A stretch of 64,000 bases of DNA. Source: Lachnospiraceae bacterium (GTDB taxonomy: Bacteria; Bacillota; Clostridia; Lachnospirales; Lachnospiraceae). This document shows, piece by piece, positions 47,599 to 58,053 of this stretch. The notes under the pieces are model-generated. The model saw only the letters and a program-made list of their open reading frames with translations. It did no database searches and had not been told where the DNA came from. Made by a program: the position numbers and the translations under genes. Position 1 is the stretch's first letter. Each line of letters starts with the position of its first letter. The stretch covers positions 60,938-124,937 of the forward strand of contig JAILGF010000104.1 in assembly GCA_024696945.1 (NCBI GenBank), read 5' to 3'.

Positions 47599-50256
47599 TC
47601 AGTCATTACCTACCTTAATTATAAAAGTACCTGTCAGATCAGAATAATCGAAATCCTCAGGGTAACATACCGAACCGGTGCATATCAGAAGAGGTACGTT
47701 TATCAACGGCCTGTCATCTTCACCGTCGAATTTTCCTCTCTCACAGCCTCCGATATAGATATATTCTACATTATACTTCTTAAGAAGGGATTTAACCTCT
47801 TCCATATCTTGTGAAGTATATATCTTCTCCACATCAACTTCTCTTTCCGCTACTATTTCCGGAAGACCTCCATCAGCAGATGTACTGTGCCACAGCCACT
47901 CATGCGTTCTCCATCCAAGGATTGTAGGAAGTCCGGTTATCGCAGATATCCTGTTGTTATACTTATAGCTTAATCCGTTTGCCTCAAGCATTACCGGACG
48001 GCCTTCTATATTCTCTTCTATCCAATTTACGGCTTCATAATCATCGAAGTTCTCATTCTGAAGATATACTCCGGAGTTCAGATACTTATATCTGTCATTT
48101 ACAACGTACAATCCTTTGAAAAGAATTATAACCACAGTAATAAGGAACATCGAAACAAGCGTTCCGGCCAGCAAACCTTTCGTAGTCTTTTTCTTAACTT
48201 CAAACAGATAAAAAAGCTCTGCTGCAAACAAAATAAACATCAGGTAATAGATTACAGAGATAAGTAGATCGGTATCTTTAGGGAATGCCCCCTCTTCGGT
48301 AACAAAGCTATAGTCTCCGAACCATGCCTTTGTCGCATTGTCAAAATATCCAAATGACCTGATAAGGATCACAAGAAGAACTATACCGGCAGCTCTTAGG
48401 CTTCCCTTTTTCGCATAGAATACAAATCTTGAAAGCGCATATCCCATTACCATACCAAACAGTATAAATGCCTGATAAGCAAGCTTGAACATAGTATTGG
48501 CACGCTTATAGTCACCCGAATAAATATCCTTTACATAAACAACTTCCGGAATAAGCACAAGACCGATGGCGCAAAGGGCAAGTGTAAGTATAAACATGTC
48601 GGAAAGCTTAAGCCCTGCAATAAATCTGAAAAGTACATTTTTCTTACCCGGGTCTTCTGCCTTTCTTTCTTCAGAAGGAGCCCAGCCCCCCTTCTCCTTT
48701 ATGAGAACTCCTAAAAGGATCACGGTTATTGTAACAGGAAGCCCCCACAAGATTATCAGCTGGAACAACGGTGTATGATTTTCACACAGATTTAATTGAC
48801 TTGCTATCTGATCAAAATTCAGTGTAAAAGGCAGTGCAATAAGTTTTGCGGTACCTAGAACGACAACTGCATGGAAAAAGGTTATCTTCAACGTATTAAA
48901 CGAGAAGTTGTAAAGCCTGCAGTTCATAAAAAGAATGATCGCACCGCATATTACAAAATAGATCGGATAGTCCCAGTAATTTGTCGTATGGAACAAGCCT
49001 ATGAAGAAACCGCACAGTACAATGGATGGCTGGAAAATATCCTTAAAAGATATACCCCAGATTCCTTTCTTGCTGTCCGACTTCAGATATTCTCCTGCTC
49101 CGGCACGTTCAAGATCTTTTTTTCTATTCTGCAGCAGACCCCATAACAGAGCGACAACGGTCAATACAAACATAATGTTTATAACGTGCGCATGCAGGTC
49201 GCCAAGCACAAAGGAATAACAGGGAAATTCATGTATAGTTTTATCTGCCGTATCAGGGTTATATCCTATATATCTTGTAGCATTGGGGAACCAGTAATCA
49301 CCGAAGCTGTAATCGGTATCCTTTGCCAGATCGTTCAGCCCCAGGATATTTCTGAGCACCGGGACATCATTGTGATAGATATTGTAATGAAGATTTCCCG
49401 CAATGGATACCGCAAGTCCTGAAATCCCAGCAGCAAAATAAGGGAAGAACCTGTCCTTTAGACCGGGATTCTGCTCATCCTTATGGTTAACGGCAACATT
49501 ATAAACTATCGAACATGGAAGAATAAACCCGAATGCCGCAAGCATGTTAAGCGAAAAATTGTATCCGTACTCAACACCGGTATTGGAAAGCTTTGTGAGG
49601 AAGGTAGCCATGAACTGTCCCACATAGTAATAATTTATTGGCTGTCCGGCAAGCCACATATCCTCCGGCGGCATATAATCTGACTTAAACATGGCCTTCA
49701 TAAAACCATAGTCCATCATCTTCTCTGTCGTTCCGTATGCTTCCGGCTTAAAGGCCTTTATATAATTCCAGATTATGAAAACGAGCAGAAAAAGGAATTC
49801 CCCGAGTACGATATGGCTGATGGTTTCTTTTGGGTCTTCAAAAAGAACAAAACCTTCTTTTGCTCTTCGTGATTTAATATAAAGAACATAAAGAACTACA
49901 TTTGCGGCAAAGCAGAACATCAATGAAAACCAACAGCCGAATTCATTGAATTTCATTATCTTAATGGAGGCAAGGAACCACATGAACCAGCCGCTTACGG
50001 CAACACCTATAACCTTAGAAAACAGCCAGCCCGAATCCTTAAAGCGCTTAAGTACGAGCATGGTGAGAGGCATAAATGCCAAACCTGAAGCAAGAAGCAC
50101 AAGCCACCAGTTTATAACAAGACTGAATTCATCATCAAAAAATTTTTTTGCCAGAAACAGTAAGGTTATAAAACCAAGTGCAAAAACAATCATTTTTGCA
50201 GAAAATTCCTGTCTTTCGAAATTGAAAAAGTTGGCATTTTTCTTTGAAGCCTTCAT
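47599..50256 (-). CDS. DUF2298-like large polytopic membrane protein
   Basis: DYGFMKAMFKSDYMPPEDMWLAGQPINYYYVGQFMATFLTKLSN; EFPCYSFVLGDLHAHVINIMF; many TM helices. Confidence 0.8.
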   Translation of the reverse strand: MKASKKNANFFNFERQEFSAKMIVFALGFITLLFLAKKFFDDEFSLVINWWLVLLASGLAFMPLTMLVLKRFKDSGWLFSKVIGVAVSGWFMWFLASIKIMKFNEFGCWFSLMFCFAANVVLYVLYIKSRRAKEGFVLFEDPKETISHIVLGEFLFLLVFIIWNYIKAFKPEAYGTTEKMMDYGFMKAMFKSDYMPPEDMWLAGQPINYYYVGQFMATFLTKLSNTGVEYGYNFSLNMLAAFGFILPCSIVYNVAVNHKDEQNPGLKDRFFPYFAAGISGLAVSIAGNLHYNIYHNDVPVLRNILGLNDLAKDTDYSFGDYWFPNATRYIGYNPDTADKTIHEFPCYSFVLGDLHAHVINIMFVLTVVALLWGLLQNRKKDLERAGAGEYLKSDSKKGIWGISFKDIFQPSIVLCGFFIGLFHTTNYWDYPIYFVICGAIILFMNCRLYNFSFNTLKITFFHAVVVLGTAKLIALPFTLNFDQIASQLNLCENHTPLFQLIILWGLPVTITVILLGVLIKEKGGWAPSEERKAEDPGKKNVLFRFIAGLKLSDMFILTLALCAIGLVLIPEVVYVKDIYSGDYKRANTMFKLAYQAFILFGMVMGYALSRFVFYAKKGSLRAAGIVLLVILIRSFGYFDNATKAWFGDYSFVTEEGAFPKDTDLLISVIYYLMFILFAAELFYLFEVKKKTTKGLLAGTLVSMFLITVVIILFKGLYVVNDRYKYLNSGVYLQNENFDDYEAVNWIEENIEGRPVMLEANGLSYKYNNRISAITGLPTILGWRTHEWLWHSTSADGGLPEIVAEREVDVEKIYTSQDMEEVKSLLKKYNVEYIYIGGCERGKFDGEDDRPLINVPLLICTGSVCYPEDFDYSDLTGTFIIKVGND

Positions 50257-50284
50257 AAGAAACTCCTTAAAACCATTTATGAAA

Positions 50285-52354
50285 TTATTGTAAGCGTTTG
50301 CTTACATCATATATCGAAAAGCGATCGGGACCGTCATCCTTTGTGAAAACCCTTTCAAATGAAGCAATTATGGTATCCTCATTCAGCTCATAGGTCTCAG
50401 CATCCCTGTTTACCCTGTCGACAACGATATAATCTATTTCTGTCTCATTTATAAGCCGGTACAGCTCTTCCGGAGTCTCGGCAGAATAGATCTGTTCGAT
50501 CATGGCATTTCTTTTTCCGACGTCATATCCGGCGGACCATGAGAAATAATCCCATCCGCTGTACATCTTATGCCCCGATAAAATAAGGGAATTTCCGTAT
50601 CCTCCGTACATCAGATAGTAATTTGCGCTTAAGAAGATATCATTATTGTCGGTATTGTCCCATATCCATTCCATTATATCATCGGTATATGCATATCTCA
50701 TTGCTCTGTCATCGACATTTTTTACCGAAACGATATAGAATTCAAAAAATCCGGAAGCTGTAAGGCACAGGGTAAGTATTACTCCGACCGCTTTATACAA
50801 AATATCCTTATTTTCAAAAAGACGGCAGACAAATACCCCTGCGAAAACATCAAGCAGCATGATCGATATCATGACATACTTATGGTTAACGGAAATATCC
50901 GGAGTCAGTGATACGTTAAATGCAAATATGATCGGCATCGAAAAGCAGAACATGATATATTTTCGCGGTCCCTTTGATTTTAAGAACTGTATCAGCAGGA
51001 TCAACGGCAAAAATCCCATGAGCTTCCAAATATATTCGATAGAACCGAAAAGATTCTTCGGATTACTTAAAAATCCATAGTAATACTGCGGTGTAAACAG
51101 CTGGGACGTAATGAAGCATTTGCTCTGTATAAGGCTCAATGCTCCGGCGATTCCGGCAACTATGACAAATTCCAGCCTTCTGTCACTGGCAGCTGCCACA
51201 AAGAACAGAACAATAACAGTTCCTATAAGCACTGCCCCGTTAAAAAAGCCGGATGCTCCGAGCAATATACCTGTAAATACGGCGGTTTTGCAATCCTTTA
51301 TCCTCCAGCCTTCCTTTGACAGCAGGCTATCCTTAATAAACAGACTTATGAATAAGGGCTTCTTTTCATTTTGCCGGAGCTCATTGAACTTAGAAAGTAA
51401 TCTTACGCACCCGTCATAAAAGCATGGAAGTATAAGTATAAGCACAATGATCATCACTGTAAGACTGAAGGAAAAATGTCTCTGGTTACAGTATACGTTA
51501 AGATTCCATAAGCCCCAGTTTTCATTCTCAGTAGCACCTATAAATTCCGTTGTTTCAAACAGAGTCTTTACCACCGATCCCTTAGGAATCGTAAGTATGT
51601 ACTCAAAAAGCGCATGTGAACTTCGGAAAGTATAAAAAAGCAATGTAAAGTATCCGACAGTTTTCTTTCCTGTAAGCTTTACCGCAAGAACGAAAAGCAC
51701 GGAATAAGAAAAGATCATGCTTAGGATACTCGGGATGTTTAAAGCCTGATCTATCCTCAAACCGAGGTATTCCAGATTTCCGCAGAGAAATTGGAACATA
51801 AAATGATACTTAACGTCCTCCCCACCAAAGAAAGTATATTCGGTCGGAAAATTATTTCCGTGTGAAAAGGACCTCATCATACTCAGGTGAGTGCTGAAGT
51901 CACTGAATACCGACAGGCCTATTTTAAGCTTACCGTCCAGTATTCCCAATGTCTTAAACATAAGAAAGAATACCAGAAGGCATACCAATGTGATTATTAC
52001 CACATCGGCTGTGCTTATCTTATCGGCCTCGCCCTTAAAAATGTTTCCTTTTCGTTTTATCAGGAAGAAACCCGTAATAACGACAAAAACACCTGCGAGA
52101 ATCATAACTATGGCATTGGCGGTCCCTATAGGGTTCGCGGTATTTCTCAATATACAGCATGTCACATAAAGGATCCATGTAACCGAAAGCACTCCGCTGA
52201 CAAAATATGCGGGGAGTCTTAAATACAAACTGCTTATATTGATCTTGTTCCCATAGAAGGTAGTCTCTGTCAGGTTTCCTATATTTTTAAAAACCAGCTC
52301 TATTATGCAATAACCGGTCAGAAAACACAGCAAAAGGTAAACTATGGCAAGCAT
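50285..52354 (-). CDS. Large polytopic membrane protein, possibly GT-C-fold glycosyltransferase-like
   Basis: About 13 TM segments; lumenal-type motifs KIGLSVFSDFSTHLSMMRSFSHGNNFPTEYTFFGGEDVKYHFMFQFLCG; soluble C-terminus (LYRLINETEIDYIVVDRVNR). Confidence 0.55.
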   Translation of the reverse strand: MLAIVYLLLCFLTGYCIIELVFKNIGNLTETTFYGNKINISSLYLRLPAYFVSGVLSVTWILYVTCCILRNTANPIGTANAIVMILAGVFVVITGFFLIKRKGNIFKGEADKISTADVVIITLVCLLVFFLMFKTLGILDGKLKIGLSVFSDFSTHLSMMRSFSHGNNFPTEYTFFGGEDVKYHFMFQFLCGNLEYLGLRIDQALNIPSILSMIFSYSVLFVLAVKLTGKKTVGYFTLLFYTFRSSHALFEYILTIPKGSVVKTLFETTEFIGATENENWGLWNLNVYCNQRHFSFSLTVMIIVLILILPCFYDGCVRLLSKFNELRQNEKKPLFISLFIKDSLLSKEGWRIKDCKTAVFTGILLGASGFFNGAVLIGTVIVLFFVAAASDRRLEFVIVAGIAGALSLIQSKCFITSQLFTPQYYYGFLSNPKNLFGSIEYIWKLMGFLPLILLIQFLKSKGPRKYIMFCFSMPIIFAFNVSLTPDISVNHKYVMISIMLLDVFAGVFVCRLFENKDILYKAVGVILTLCLTASGFFEFYIVSVKNVDDRAMRYAYTDDIMEWIWDNTDNNDIFLSANYYLMYGGYGNSLILSGHKMYSGWDYFSWSAGYDVGKRNAMIEQIYSAETPEELYRLINETEIDYIVVDRVNRDAETYELNEDTIIASFERVFTKDDGPDRFSIYDVSKRLQ

Positions 52355-52427
52355 TTACACTTTCTCCAATCGAACATAATTCAACAAGATATTATAACAT
52401 ATATCGTCCGGTCAAAGCAAGCTTTTT

Positions 52428-54395
52428 TTATTTTACGTATTCCGAAGCCAGGGCCAGCAGATCCGCGTCCGCATAAATATCCGCCAGCTTCCAGGACTGT
52501 TCTCCCGACTGCCTTACCCCGAAAAGATCTCCGGGGCCTCTCAGTCTTAAGTCCTCCTCAGCGACCTTAAAACCATCATTGTTATTTTTCAATATATCAA
52601 GACGTTCGTCTATATCCTTTCCCGCGCATCCCTTCATAAAAATACAGTATGATTGGAACGAACCTCTTCCTACTCTTCCTCTTAGCTGATGAAGCTGGGC
52701 AATGCCGAATCTTTCTGAGTTTTCGATCATCATAACGGTCGCATTTTTAACGTTTACACCTACTTCAATGACCGTAGTACTTACCAAAACGTTTATTTCA
52801 CCCTTTGCAAATCGCTCCATTATGTCATTTTTCTCCTGTGGTTTCATTTTCCCGTGAAGATATTCTACATTTACTTTAAGTCCGTCGTTAAGGACCGTTC
52901 CCGCATATTGATAGTATTCTCTTAAGGTCTCGGTATAATCCGTGACGTTTTCCCCGTCTACCTCTTCACTGCCCTCAACCATCGGGCAGATAATATAAGC
53001 CTGATGTCCGCAGGAAACCTCTTTTCTTACAAGATCAAAGGCTTTTTGTCTGAATCCCGTGTCTACAACACAATTCTTTATTGGAAGTCTTTCCTTAGGC
53101 ATTTCTTTTATCACGGAAAGATCCATGTCCCCATACAGAATAAGGCTTAAGGACCTGGGGATCGGAGTCGCGCTCATTGAAAGAATGTGCGGCTTAAGTC
53201 CCTTTTCTTTAAGAGTACGTCTCTGCTTTACACCAAAGCGGTGCTGTTCATCTATTATTACAAGGGCCAGATTATTAAACTGTACACCTTCCTGGATAAG
53301 AGCATGCGTTCCGATAATTATATCTGCCTCACCGTTTTTAACCAGTGAATATATCTTTTTCTTCTGTGCGGCTGTCTGTGAGCCTACAAGAAGTTCTGTA
53401 TTTACTCCGTATTTAGATAATCTTTCACTGAATTCTTCATAATGCTGACGGGCGAGAACCTCGGTAGGTACCATCAGTGCAGCCTGATATCCCGATTTCA
53501 CAACAGCCAGTGTCGAAAGCATTGCGAGTACCGTTTTTCCCGATCCTACGTCACCTTCTATCATCCTTGACATAAGCTGTGCGGAGGACATATCCTTCTT
53601 TATGTCGGAAAAGGTTTTCTTCTGATCTCCGGTAAGTTCAAAAGGCAGCTCCGATATCAGTTTTTCACATTCGGTGCATTCTTTTATCACATAACGGTTA
53701 ATTTCCTCTGCTTTATTTACCTGCAGCTGACGCAGGGATGTAAGGAATTCCACAAACTCATCAAAAACAAGCCTTCGTCTGGCATATAGAGCTTCCTGTT
53801 TGTTTTTGGGAAAATGGATCGTCCTTATGGCATCCGACAGCTTCATAAGATCGTTTTCTTTCCTGAATTTTAACAGAAGCTTATCCTCGATCTCAACCTC
53901 CTGCAAAGCCTGCTTTACCGATTTTGAGATGAAGGCCGAGGTAATGCCCTTTGTTAAGTCGTAAATCGGCTGAAGGCTGTCCATCAGCTTGACATAATCG
54001 TTACGGTTATATATTTTGGGTTGATAAACAGCCATTTCCGCATTGTCCCTTTTTACTGTACCCCTTATCAAAAACCTGTAACCGGGTTTTAGCATCTTAG
54101 CTATAAACGGCTGATTAAACCAGACTAGCTTCAAAGCACCGGTAGCATCACTGACATAGCAGCTGACCACACTTCTTCTGCCGCTTCTTGCAGTTATCCT
54201 TGAAATAGAGCCCTCAACCGTAATAACCTTTCCTTCTTCAGCACTTTTTGCCGGCATTGGCATTGCAAAATCATCATAGTCCCTTGGGAAATGGAAAAGC
54301 AGGTCTGAAACAGTGTAAACGTCAAGCTTTTCTAAAAGCTTGACGGTCTTTTCACCTATTCCTTTTATATTTTTAACATTATCTGACAGCAGCAT
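52428..54395 (-). CDS. recG: ATP-dependent DNA helicase RecG
   Basis: MIEGDVGSGKTVLAML, IIDEQHRFGVKQR, LSMSATPIPRSL, RGRVGRGSFQSYCIF. Confidence 0.97.
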   Translation of the reverse strand: MLLSDNVKNIKGIGEKTVKLLEKLDVYTVSDLLFHFPRDYDDFAMPMPAKSAEEGKVITVEGSISRITARSGRRSVVSCYVSDATGALKLVWFNQPFIAKMLKPGYRFLIRGTVKRDNAEMAVYQPKIYNRNDYVKLMDSLQPIYDLTKGITSAFISKSVKQALQEVEIEDKLLLKFRKENDLMKLSDAIRTIHFPKNKQEALYARRRLVFDEFVEFLTSLRQLQVNKAEEINRYVIKECTECEKLISELPFELTGDQKKTFSDIKKDMSSAQLMSRMIEGDVGSGKTVLAMLSTLAVVKSGYQAALMVPTEVLARQHYEEFSERLSKYGVNTELLVGSQTAAQKKKIYSLVKNGEADIIIGTHALIQEGVQFNNLALVIIDEQHRFGVKQRRTLKEKGLKPHILSMSATPIPRSLSLILYGDMDLSVIKEMPKERLPIKNCVVDTGFRQKAFDLVRKEVSCGHQAYIICPMVEGSEEVDGENVTDYTETLREYYQYAGTVLNDGLKVNVEYLHGKMKPQEKNDIMERFAKGEINVLVSTTVIEVGVNVKNATVMMIENSERFGIAQLHQLRGRVGRGSFQSYCIFMKGCAGKDIDERLDILKNNNDGFKVAEEDLRLRGPGDLFGVRQSGEQSWKLADIYADADLLALASEYVK

Positions 54396-54425
54396 AATAT
54401 CCCTTTCATTCTTTATATAACGGTT

Positions 54426-55094
54426 TCAGACATCTTCAGTGACACTCTTAAGTATCATATATAATGAAGCTATCGGAAGACCTACAACGTTATAATAATC
54501 TCCGTCTATTTTGCTTATAAATGGTGCAAAAAGTCCTTGGATCGCATATGCTCCCGCTTTATCCATGGGTTCTCCGGTTTCTACATAATTTTCTATCTCT
54601 TTATCGGTCATCGGAAGAACGTGTACATCAGTACATACACAGAAGGTCACCTTTATTGAACGAAGCTTGCCTATATTTATAATATTAACCGAGCTTTCAC
54701 AGATCTGCGAGTCGAGTCTTTCACAAGCCTTTAATATTTTTTTCTTTTCCTCTTCGGAAAAACCTGTAACTATCACTGTTACTCCGGTATATACCTGATG
54801 CCTGTCTCCGGCAAAGCTCTTTATCATCCTTACGGCATCTTCCTTCGAAGCGGGTTTTCCAAGGATCTCGCCTTTATGAGCCACAACCGTATCCGACCCG
54901 ATGATCAGCGCATTTTCATTTTTTTCCGCAACATCCTCTGCCTTTAGTGCCGAAAGCTTCATAACAAGCCTATCAGGACGTTTTTCGTCAATATTCTCAT
55001 CGCAGCCGCTGACCATGATTTCAAATTCAAACCCGGTCTTCGTAAGGATCTCTTTCCTGCGAGGCGAAGCCGATGCAAGTATTATTTTTCTCAT
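54426..55094 (-). CDS. maf: Maf family nucleotide pyrophosphatase
   Basis: IILASASPRRKEILTKTGFEFEI, IIGSDTVVAHKGEILGKPASKEDAVRMI, AGAYAIQGLFAPFISKIDGDYYNVVGLP. Confidence 0.96.
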   Translation of the reverse strand: MRKIILASASPRRKEILTKTGFEFEIMVSGCDENIDEKRPDRLVMKLSALKAEDVAEKNENALIIGSDTVVAHKGEILGKPASKEDAVRMIKSFAGDRHQVYTGVTVIVTGFSEEEKKKILKACERLDSQICESSVNIINIGKLRSIKVTFCVCTDVHVLPMTDKEIENYVETGEPMDKAGAYAIQGLFAPFISKIDGDYYNVVGLPIASLYMILKSVTEDV

Positions 55095-55103
55095 TTTTAA
55101 GTT

Positions 55104-56318
55104 TCAAACCTTCCGTATATCTGTTTCTTTAAGTAACGCTCGGATCTTATTCTCGGAACAAGGTATACTCCCCTGTATCATTCCTGCGTTTCCGCCGCCT
55201 TTTGCACCCGCCTCTAATTTTATAAGGCTTAGTACTCCGACGCAGTCAATATCTGAAGAAGCTATTACAAAGCTGTATCCCTTTTCATCATTTCCCGTAA
55301 ATATCCCGCAGATACCGTTATTCTCCTTTATCATTGAGTTTACGGCAGCTCTCACCGCATTCGTATCGGCACTTTCAATAAATACCAGAGGATTCTTAGC
55401 CTTTATTACTTCTCTTGCTTTTAAAGAAAGAATTGTGTTCATTTTGCCTATAAGGTCATATTTTAGATTTCTTACCTCGGTATTAACCTTTTCTACCGCA
55501 GCAGATACCTCACCCATGGGCACTGAAAGAAGCTGTGATATCTTTCTGCATTCTCCGAGCTTACCGGTATAATCGTCCAAAGCCCTGAAGCCGCATCTGA
55601 TCGACATCCTGGTACCGCCCTTAAAATGCTCGGCAGAAACTATCTTTATAAGTCCGATCTCCCCGGTTCTTCTGACATGGGGCGCACAGCAGGCACAAGT
55701 ATCGTATCCCGGAAAAACAACTATCCTTACCTGGCCCTCTATCTCTTTTTTGCTCCTGTATTCAAGAGAGGCAAGCTCCTCTTTATCCGGATACAATATC
55801 TGAATCTCAATATTTTCAAAAACTGCTCTGTTAACCGTTTTTTCTATCAGAGCGATATCCTCATCCGAAAAGGTTCCGTTAAAATCGAGCGTACAGTTAT
55901 CATCCGAAAGCGAAAAGCCCACATTATCAAAACCGAAAAAGCGATGTACCGTACCCGAAACCAGATGTTCTCCCGAATGATTCTGCATTTTATCGAAACG
56001 CTCTTCCCAGTTGATCGTACCATGAACACACTTCGTCTCCTTCACGTCTTTCCCGGCAGGGTCTCCTTTTAAACGGGCAAGATGGCTGATAACGCCGTTC
56101 TTTATGCTTACATGGAAAACCTCGAACTTTGTGCCGGTATCACTGCAGATGAGACTACCTGTATCCGAAGTCTGACCGCCCTGTTCCGGGAAAAAGCAGG
56201 TTTGGTCAAGTACAAACTCATATATTTCTTCATTTTTAAAAATTGATTTTTTAAAGGAAATCACATCAGAATCGAACTCTCTTAAATATGCGTCCGAATT
56301 ATATAGATAATTATTCAT
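55104..56318 (-). CDS. Alanyl-tRNA editing protein (AlaX-L, with DHHA1-like C-terminus)
   Basis: LDQTCFFPEQGGQTSDTGSL, QNHSGEHLVSGTVHRFFGFDNVGF, CACCAPHVRRTGEIGLIKIVSAEHFKGGTRMSIRCG. Confidence 0.93.
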   Translation of the reverse strand: MNNYLYNSDAYLREFDSDVISFKKSIFKNEEIYEFVLDQTCFFPEQGGQTSDTGSLICSDTGTKFEVFHVSIKNGVISHLARLKGDPAGKDVKETKCVHGTINWEERFDKMQNHSGEHLVSGTVHRFFGFDNVGFSLSDDNCTLDFNGTFSDEDIALIEKTVNRAVFENIEIQILYPDKEELASLEYRSKKEIEGQVRIVVFPGYDTCACCAPHVRRTGEIGLIKIVSAEHFKGGTRMSIRCGFRALDDYTGKLGECRKISQLLSVPMGEVSAAVEKVNTEVRNLKYDLIGKMNTILSLKAREVIKAKNPLVFIESADTNAVRAAVNSMIKENNGICGIFTGNDEKGYSFVIASSDIDCVGVLSLIKLEAGAKGGGNAGMIQGSIPCSENKIRALLKETDIRKV

Positions 56319-56398
56319 TTTTCTCTTTACCTTTGCGCTTTAAAGTGGTATAGTATAAAAGATAAGAAAAATACTATTTTAATATGGAGGAATCTGCA

Positions 56399-58033
56399 AT
56401 GCCTATTACAGATATTCTGGATAAGAACTGTGAGCTGTACGGAAACGAAACAGCTCTCGTCGAGATCAATCCGGAAGTAACCGATAACAGAAGGGTAACC
56501 TGGAAGGAATACAACCTTATCGAGGCTAACCCCACCACCCATTACCGTCGTGAAATAACCTGGAATGTCTTCAATGAGAAGGCAAACCGCTTTGCCAATC
56601 TTCTTCTCGAACGCGGGATCAAGAAAAACGACAAAGTTGCCATACTTCTCATGAACAGCATCGAATGGCTTCCAATTTACTTCGGTATTTTAAAAACCGG
56701 AGCTTTGGCAGTTCCGCTCAACTTCAGATACGCCTCGGATGAGATCAAATACTGTCTTGACCTTTCCGAATCGGACGTTCTCGTATTCGGTCCCGAATTC
56801 ATCGGCCGTGTCGAAGAAATTGCCGATGAGATCAGCAAGAAGCGTCTTCTGTTCTTTGTAGGCCAGAATTGTCCTTCATTCGCTGAAGATTATAACACAC
56901 TTACCGCCAATTGCTCAAGTACATTTGAAAAAATTCCTCTGACTGATGACGATTTTGCTGCAATCTACTTCTCTTCAGGCACTACCGGCTTCCCGAAGGC
57001 TATTCTCCATAAGCATATGAGCCTGATGCACAGCTGTAAGGTTGAGCAGAACCATCACGGACAGACTCATGACGATATTTTCCTCTGCATCCCTCCTCTG
57101 TATCATACAGGAGCTAAGATGCATTGGTTCGGCAGCTTCCTTGTAGGAGCAAAGTCAGTTCTTCTTAAGGGAACAAAGCCCGCTACCATTCTTAAGGCTG
57201 TTTCCGATGAAAAATGTACCATAGTATGGCTCCTTGTTCCGTGGGCACAGGATATTCTTGATGCCATTGACAGAGGAGACGTTAAGCTTGAAGATTACAC
57301 CCTTGATCAATGGAGACTCATGCACATTGGTGCACAGCCCGTTCCTCAAAGCCTGATCAACAGATGGCTCAAGGTTTTCCCTCATCACGATTACGATACA
57401 AATTACGGTCTTTCCGAATCCATCGGACCAGGCTGTGTACATCTCGGTGTCGGTAACGTTAATAAGGTCGGTGCTATCGGTAAAGCCGGTTATGGCTGGG
57501 AAACAAAGATCGTTGACGAGAAGAGACAGGAAGTTAAGAAGGGCGATGTCGGTGAGCTTGCCGTTAAGGGCCCCGGTGTTATGACCTGCTACTATAACGA
57601 TCCTAAAGCTACCGATGAGGTACTTGCCGACGGCTGGCTTTATACCGGCGATATGGCTATGGAGGACGAGGACGGTTTCATCTTCCTTGTTGACAGAAAG
57701 AAAGACGTTGTCATCAGCGGCGGAGAGAATATCTACCCCGTACAGATAGAGGACTTCATAAGAACAAACAATGCAGTTAAGGATGTTGCCGTTATCGGCG
57801 TTCCCGATAAGCGTCTCGGAGAAACAACGCTTGCTGTTATCGAAGTAAAGGAAGGCTTCTCTCTCACCGAGGATGAGGTAAATGAATTCTGTATGAAGCT
57901 GCCCAGATATAAGCGGCCTCATCACATTATCTTTAGTGATATACCCAGGAATCCCACCGGAAAGATTGAAAAGCCGAAGTTAAGAAAGATGTACGGAGGT
58001 GAAAGCCTGGTAGCTGCCCAGAATAAGGGATAA
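56399..58033 (+). CDS. Class I adenylate-forming enzyme (acyl-CoA synthetase-like)
   Basis: AAIYFSSGTTGFPKAILHKHMS, NYGLSESIG, GWLYTGDMAMEDEDGFIFLVDRKKDVVISGGENIYP, NPTGKIEKPKL. Start at MPITDIL (56399) follows SD GGAGG. Confidence 0.93.
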   Translation: MPITDILDKNCELYGNETALVEINPEVTDNRRVTWKEYNLIEANPTTHYRREITWNVFNEKANRFANLLLERGIKKNDKVAILLMNSIEWLPIYFGILKTGALAVPLNFRYASDEIKYCLDLSESDVLVFGPEFIGRVEEIADEISKKRLLFFVGQNCPSFAEDYNTLTANCSSTFEKIPLTDDDFAAIYFSSGTTGFPKAILHKHMSLMHSCKVEQNHHGQTHDDIFLCIPPLYHTGAKMHWFGSFLVGAKSVLLKGTKPATILKAVSDEKCTIVWLLVPWAQDILDAIDRGDVKLEDYTLDQWRLMHIGAQPVPQSLINRWLKVFPHHDYDTNYGLSESIGPGCVHLGVGNVNKVGAIGKAGYGWETKIVDEKRQEVKKGDVGELAVKGPGVMTCYYNDPKATDEVLADGWLYTGDMAMEDEDGFIFLVDRKKDVVISGGENIYPVQIEDFIRTNNAVKDVAVIGVPDKRLGETTLAVIEVKEGFSLTEDEVNEFCMKLPRYKRPHHIIFSDIPRNPTGKIEKPKLRKMYGGESLVAAQNKG

Positions 58034-58053
58034 TACCAAAAGGAGGTCGAGAA

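Noticed and set aside
57155-57925. 256-aa minus-strand ORF inside the acyl-CoA ligase
   Set aside because: Fully antisense to a gene with strong ANL motifs; no SD or family motif. Judged a shadow ORF.
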